Positions 19,773-20,000 of a stretch of 20,000 nt of DNA are shown one piece after another. Every line of letters begins with the position of its first letter. Within the stretch, counting starts at the first letter, position 1. This stretch comes from Botryococcus braunii (taxonomy: Eukaryota > Chlorophyta > Trebouxiophyceae): NCBI GenBank assembly GCA_002005505.1, contig KV908412.1:267501-287500 (forward strand), written 5' to 3'. The notes beneath the pieces are model-generated. The model did not search any database. It saw nothing but the letters and a program-made list of their open reading frames with translations, and was not told the origin of the DNA. The translations under genes and the position numbers were made by a program.

Positions 19773-20000
19773 GAGTCAGGCGCCCTGTCAGAAAGACTGT
19801 CCGAGGCATCTTCCATTTCTTTCGTAGTCTTCTTTGCTGGAGCTTAGGTGTGGAATGAGACTAGGGCATGTCAAGACAATGTCTACCTACTCGCATCCTT
19901 ATTCAGAAAGGATTGGAAGAGAGGCCTGTGGTCAACCAGACAGTGAATGACGAATTAGTGAATGACTAATCAGTGAGAGGCTTGTGGTGACAACCAGACA
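19773..20000. other. No recognisable gene; tandem repeat begins at the right edge
   Basis: gagaggcctgtggtcaaccagaca (first seen at 19919) recurs from 19975 as gagaggcttgtggtgacaacc, about 56 bp later and cut by the window end. No cyclin C exon is visible here on the - strand. Confidence 0.55.

Overview
This is nuclear DNA of a eukaryote, not a prokaryote. It has spliced genes with GT-AG introns, long CA, CT and poly-C microsatellites, at least eight minisatellite families, and a decayed Helitron-type transposon. Two host genes can be recognised from short, GC3-rich exons, and both run off the window. On the + strand at the left edge is the 3' part of RPS21, ribosomal protein eS21 (exons 171-303 and 932-1015). 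On the - strand at the right is the 3' part of a cyclin C gene, the cyclin of the Mediator CDK8 module (exons 18852-18949, 17609-17690, 16081-16146 and 15136-15234). They are convergent, with about 14 kb of repeats and transposon wreckage between their 3' ends. The eS21 residues look like the plant/algal/protist form (NIGHLDANG, then [10 protein letters not shown]) and not the animal form. I infer an alga or another non-animal, non-fungal eukaryote and cannot name the lineage.

Layout. 1-1015: end of RPS21, with an intron full of GT repeats. 1016-2370: RPS21 3' flank with 42-bp, 31-bp and about 30-bp minisatellites. 2371-4070: no recognisable gene, plus a CT tract. 4073-4291: a CA/TC/CA microsatellite that abuts a retroelement C-terminal fragment (4292-4957). 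4958-6640: no recognisable gene, with a 350-bp polypyrimidine tract. 6640-13012: a broken Helitron of the Helentron type. It has a Rep with HUH and two-tyrosine motifs, a PIF1-family helicase with Walker A, and an exonuclease-endonuclease-phosphatase (EEP) domain. A second copy of its 3' part lies inverted, so 10684-13012 is one large imperfect palindrome. 13013-15135: no recognisable gene, a CAA microsatellite, and a small family of hairpin-forming repeats that reaches the cyclin C 3' flank. 15136-18949: cyclin C, each intron filled by its own repeat. 18950-20000: upstream cyclin C intron or flank with a 64-bp array.

No new multi-gene system is visible. The most unusual thing is in cyclin C: an 82-bp tandem array in the intron after exon 17609-17690 is made of copies of the end of that exon plus its 5' splice site, so the true donor is followed by seven near-identical donors at 82-bp spacing. 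Second is the Helitron palindrome, whose centre falls inside the endonuclease domain. All identifications come from reading motifs by eye; no database search was possible.
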